In this document: positions 60,597-64,000 of the stretch, piece by piece
Layout of the letters: each line of letters starts with the position of its first letter
Position numbering within the stretch: position 1 is the first letter of the stretch
Assembly (NCBI RefSeq): GCF_000149955.1
Contig: NC_030986.1
Coordinates: 1,375,148-1,439,147, forward strand
Direction: 5' to 3'
DNA length: 64,000 nt
From: Fusarium oxysporum f. sp. lycopersici 4287
Lineage: Eukaryota > Ascomycota > Sordariomycetes > Hypocreales > Nectriaceae
Notes under the pieces: generated by a model
Databases searched by the model: none
The model's input: only the letters and a program-made list of their open reading frames with translations
Told to the model about the DNA's origin: nothing
Translations under genes and position numbers: made by a program

Positions 60597-63500
60597 ATGG
60601 ACGAGGCCAGTGATAGCTATTGGGGGCGATATAGCAATGATCTTGTGAAAAAGCCTTACCATAGGATGTATCCAAGGATCGAGGAAAAGGGATTTGATTG
60701 GGGCGCGAGGCGGACTGTGGCCACAGAGCCGGATGAGTCTGAGATGAAGCTTCCCGAACCAGAATTCAGAGACCTCCTGGATGATTGGTATTCTGGCAAC
60801 GCGCAAGACAATGATGAAGACGACGAAAGCGAAGCTGAAGATGAGGCCACCTCGTTTGAGACCAGTAGTGGTGGGTCGTCCCAGAAGTTCGATTTTCATA
60901 AAGTGCTGGATCAAGTGCCTGGAATGGACCTGGATGACCTCCAAGCCCATGCCGTTATCAACGATGGTTTACTAGCCCATGAGATTGAGAGTCTCCGGAT
61001 CACTCTTCGGCACAAGGAGTCAATCTTCTCCTGGCTGCCAGACAATCAAGCCTCCAGTAAGTCTTCCACTGAGCTGTTCATATTGACAGTATTCCCTGAT
61101 TCACGATTCTCTATAGTTGATGTTATGGAGGCGAACCCGAACATCCGTGACGCGGTTGGGACATTTCGGTTGCGCTTGAAGCAACTACTCGACAACTTGG
61201 CATCCTTTGCACTTGCTATAGAGCACCCGAAAGATTGCCCAGCACTCATGAAGATTTTTGCCATGTTCTCCTTAGCAAATTCAACTCAAGAGTGCAGAGA
61301 CCGGTTACTAGAAGACATTTTTGCAAACCCCTCCATTACCCCGATTTTCGTCCAGTACCTTCTAGGTCAAGAAGACTGGACGGTCGAGTCTTTTGACGAG
61401 CTGAGCCCAAAGCTAAACTTCGATAAGTCAAACCACTTCTTGACTTCCTATTCGGGTGTTGCACATTCTACAGATGGGAATCATTACCTTTGCTGTGGAA
61501 GCGCGACCTCCCTAAGGGCCGAACGCAACAGGATGGGCGAGGCCAGGCGGATGCACGAACATTTTCAGATGCTGGGCAGAGGTCAGCACGAAATTCTCCA
61601 ACGGCGCTCAGAAGGGGACCATTCTTGTTTATATATACATGACAAGATGGCCCTTTCAGGAGAGTCGTGGTTCTTCATCCCCCTCTTCCGTTTCCCTACG
61701 CAGCTTGACGACTCTACAGCACTTCAAAAGAGTGCGTTGGCTCTTTTGGGTGAGATCATCGCTATCATCTTTCTTGGAACCGGAAAAAGAAACCCCATCA
61801 CCCGCCGCGGGAAATGGCAAAGTCTGGCCAATCGAAGCCAGGAAATTCTGGTTCGCCTTCGGCCAGGAGGCTTTCCAGACCCTCCATGGCAGGGCTCCAA
61901 TCTCTTACTACCTATACTGCAGTCACCGAGTCCACTCTGGAACTTACTATCTGGCAGGTTGGTCAGGGAGGTCGAGCAGACGAAGGAACTCATGGGGTCC
62001 CTCGAGGACCATTTTCTCAGAACTCATCAGCCGTGGCTGTCAAGAGACACTTGTCGGCGCATTCTAGAGGCAAACCAGCAGAGTACAGGCGACTCGAGTA
62101 ACAAGACGCTGAAGTTGTTTTACTCTCAGATCTTGGAACGCTACAATGTCAAATATGAGATTCTTCACCAACTTTATCTAAAGAAACTCTCAATTCTGTG
62201 GGTAGCCATCATCGCACAACTTGAGGATTTGGGTAAGGTGACGTTTTCAGATACTACACAACGTTACAGCTTCTCAGACGAGCATCTTGACTGGGACAAA
62301 ATTTCGCATAGAGCTTTAGAAGAGTCACCAAAGGAGCTCCGTAAGAACTATACGCCGCGCGAGTGTCTCCATCTGTACCATGATCATCATTCCAGATACT
62401 TTAATCAACAAGTACTGAACAAGCCGAATTGGGAATATCTACGAGGTATGTGCCTTTGGATGACAAGGCGCCATCCTATACATAAATTGCTAACAATTCT
62501 TGTCTCTCAGGCGGCTTACCTGTGTCATTCGCCAGCAAGAGACCAGGGGCCCGGTATCCTCGACCTATCAGGAGCAGGATCCTGTCGATATGTCGATACT
62601 TTATCTATCATCTTGTGATTGCAGATCATGGTGTCGATGCGAAGGACGAGTTGCTGAAACTTCCGGTTGAATCCCGGGCCGAGGTCAAAGGTTTACTTGG
62701 TTCGGTTATTGATAGATTGAGGGAGGACGTCGCAATCGATTCGGCGATCGAGGTTACACCAGGAGCGTGGGAGGATGAGTCCTTGCAGTCGAGCATCTTA
62801 TATCGCCTATACGCCTCATTCCATGAATACCGTAATGGGGTATCGCAAGCCAGGTCTTTGGAGTACAAAGACCTCGAAGAGCTGGATGCCAATTGGGCAG
62901 ATCCTTGGCCTGCTCCAGAGCCACACCAGGACACCGTTCAACGAACGCCGTTAAAGCCATCACTTACCTGTACGGACCAGCATGAGATCAAAAAGAACCT
63001 TACGAAGTTGATGGAATGCTACGAAGTGCCCGAATCTGCTCCTCTGTCACCCCTTGTTGGCGATTCTGAGGCTGAGGACACGACAGTCGAATCCAGTAAT
63101 TTGCCAGACGACCAAGACAAAGCCTTCCAGCTCTTCGCTGTCGATGGGCTGTCCACAAGAGGGCAGCTATTCTCGATCAGCTCAAAACACATAAGACTTC
63201 GCAAGGCAAAGGTCCCCAGCGGCACAACCAAAGAATGGATTTCCAATGCCTGTCCTTGGTGTGGGGTGCTAGTGGAAGCAGGACGAAAGAGGACCAACCA
63301 CCAAAAACAGTGTTGGGGCAAATGCTGTGCATGCGACGACCTGGAGCAGCCGTGTTACAGCAAAGGCAAAGCTTCATGCCAAGAGTGCAAGGCCAAAAAG
63401 ATTCCTTGTGAAAGGCTAGATCCCAGTACATTAGGATTGTATCTGGCTGGCGTATGTAATCATTGTGGGGTTTGGTACCGTATAGTCAGTACACATGCCA

Positions 63501-63850
63501 AGAATTGTCGTGGACGATGCCAGTCTTGCCCCAAAGAACAGCCTTGTGCGAGCAAAGGGCGTAAATGCAAGCGATGCATCGAGTTGAAACTTCCCTGTGG
63601 TGGCTTTGAGAGGTCAGATGCCACAGAGGCGCCAAAGCAGATTTGTGGTGACTGTGGTGCATCATTCAAATCAGGCGGGTTGGGTCAGCATAAAAGGGGT
63701 GGTTATTGCCACAAAAAGTGCACGAACTGCGTGACCAAGGGAACTGTTTGCAAGCGTCACAGTAATTCCTCCAAGGGCCCGTGTGTTGAATGTAAGGCTA
63801 GTGATGAACCTTGGAGTTGCGACGGAGAATGGATGAGGAAGGAAACTTAG
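60597..63850 (+). CDS. Large protein with three tandem CCHC + Zn2Cys6-like modules at its C-terminus
   Basis: Exons 60597-61056, 61117-62445 and 62511-63850 give 1042 residues. The first intron is 60 bp with perfect GTAAGT..CTATAG; its length is a multiple of three and it has no stop, so an unspliced reading is also open. The second has GTATGT, branch GCTAAC and CTCAG. Residues 1 to about 750 are mostly helical with an acidic stretch near 65-85; I know no family for them. From C844 to C1033 there are three repeats of [C-x2-C-G-x8..11-H-x3..5-C]-x3-[C-x2-C-x5..6-C-x6..10-C-x2-C-x6..8-C], starting at C844, C912 and C975, separated by two linkers of exactly 15 residues. The second half of each unit has the spacing of a fungal Zn2Cys6 cluster, but three copies at a C-terminus, alternating with CCHC fingers, is not the usual form. 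Nucleic-acid or protein binding is a fair guess and no more. The frame is also open upstream to the TGA at 60462. Confidence 0.75.
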
Positions 63851-64000
63851 TACTAGAGATCCGCGTTGCAGAAGTATGAGAGGACACACAGTCAGACGGC
63901 TCCTTCTCAGCAGCGGCCTTGAGTAGATTCCCTATAGCAACAATGCGATATCTCTAACAACGTGGTTGTAGCACCCAGTGAACCAAATGCTCGCTGCATG

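Overview
The window looks like a stretch of core chromosome from a filamentous ascomycete, most likely Fusarium (Hypocreales). The reasons are short GT..AG introns of about 50-95 bp with CTAAC/CTAAT-type branch sites, intergenic distances of 0.5-7 kb, a VeA velvet protein whose sequence closely resembles those I know from Fusarium, and a decayed member of an F-box/DUF6546-type family of the kind common in Fusarium. There are two assembly gaps (21779-21967 and 25221-25907). I saw no tRNA, rRNA, CRISPR array or intact transposon. All exon coordinates were read by hand from splice consensus and reading frame.

Layout. 1-1068 (-): start of veA, running off the left edge. 1069-7874: 6.8 kb without a convincing gene. 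7875-8861 (-): opsin-related membrane protein that lacks the retinal lysine. 10247-13386 (-): ARMC8/Gid5-type armadillo protein. 16259-17359 (+): Pho80-type cyclin. 17889-18512 (+): EMC10. 18787-20060 (+): DUF6546-like pseudogene. 20556-21023 (+): CHZ1 histone chaperone. 21754-22488 (+): BET1 SNARE, interrupted by a gap. 22881-23983 (-): APC15. 23984-30375: sparse region holding the larger gap. 30376-36821 (+): NADH glutamate synthase. 38488-40904 (+): VTC2/3-type polyphosphate polymerase subunit. 42013-44840 (+): five-exon gene I do not recognise. 47140-49158 (+): FGGY ribulokinase. 49701-53236 (+): NIC96/NUP93 nucleoporin with an N-terminal FG region. 54576-56616 (+): bZIP factor with DUF3425. 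57598-57950 (-): cysteine-rich relic. 59715-63850 (+): two ORFs in one frame, separated by a single TGA; the second ends in a triplicated zinc-finger module.

The genes are individual housekeeping or regulatory units and form no operon or metabolite cluster. One functional link is phosphate homeostasis: a Pho80-type cyclin and a VTC subunit lie 21 kb apart, and the 1 kb upstream of the VTC gene carries three CACGTG motifs, the Pho4/NUC-1 target. Two ubiquitin-ligase subunits (Gid5-type, APC15), two secretory-pathway genes (EMC10, BET1) and several nuclear proteins (VeA, CHZ1, NIC96, bZIP) make up most of the rest.

The least ordinary part is the right end (57.6-63.9 kb). The protein encoded at 60597-63850 ends in three tandem copies of a composite unit, a CCHC finger followed by a Zn2Cys6-like cluster, with 15-residue linkers. 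The same unit can be read on the opposite strand at 57.6-57.95 kb, broken by a TGA. I know no named family with this architecture.
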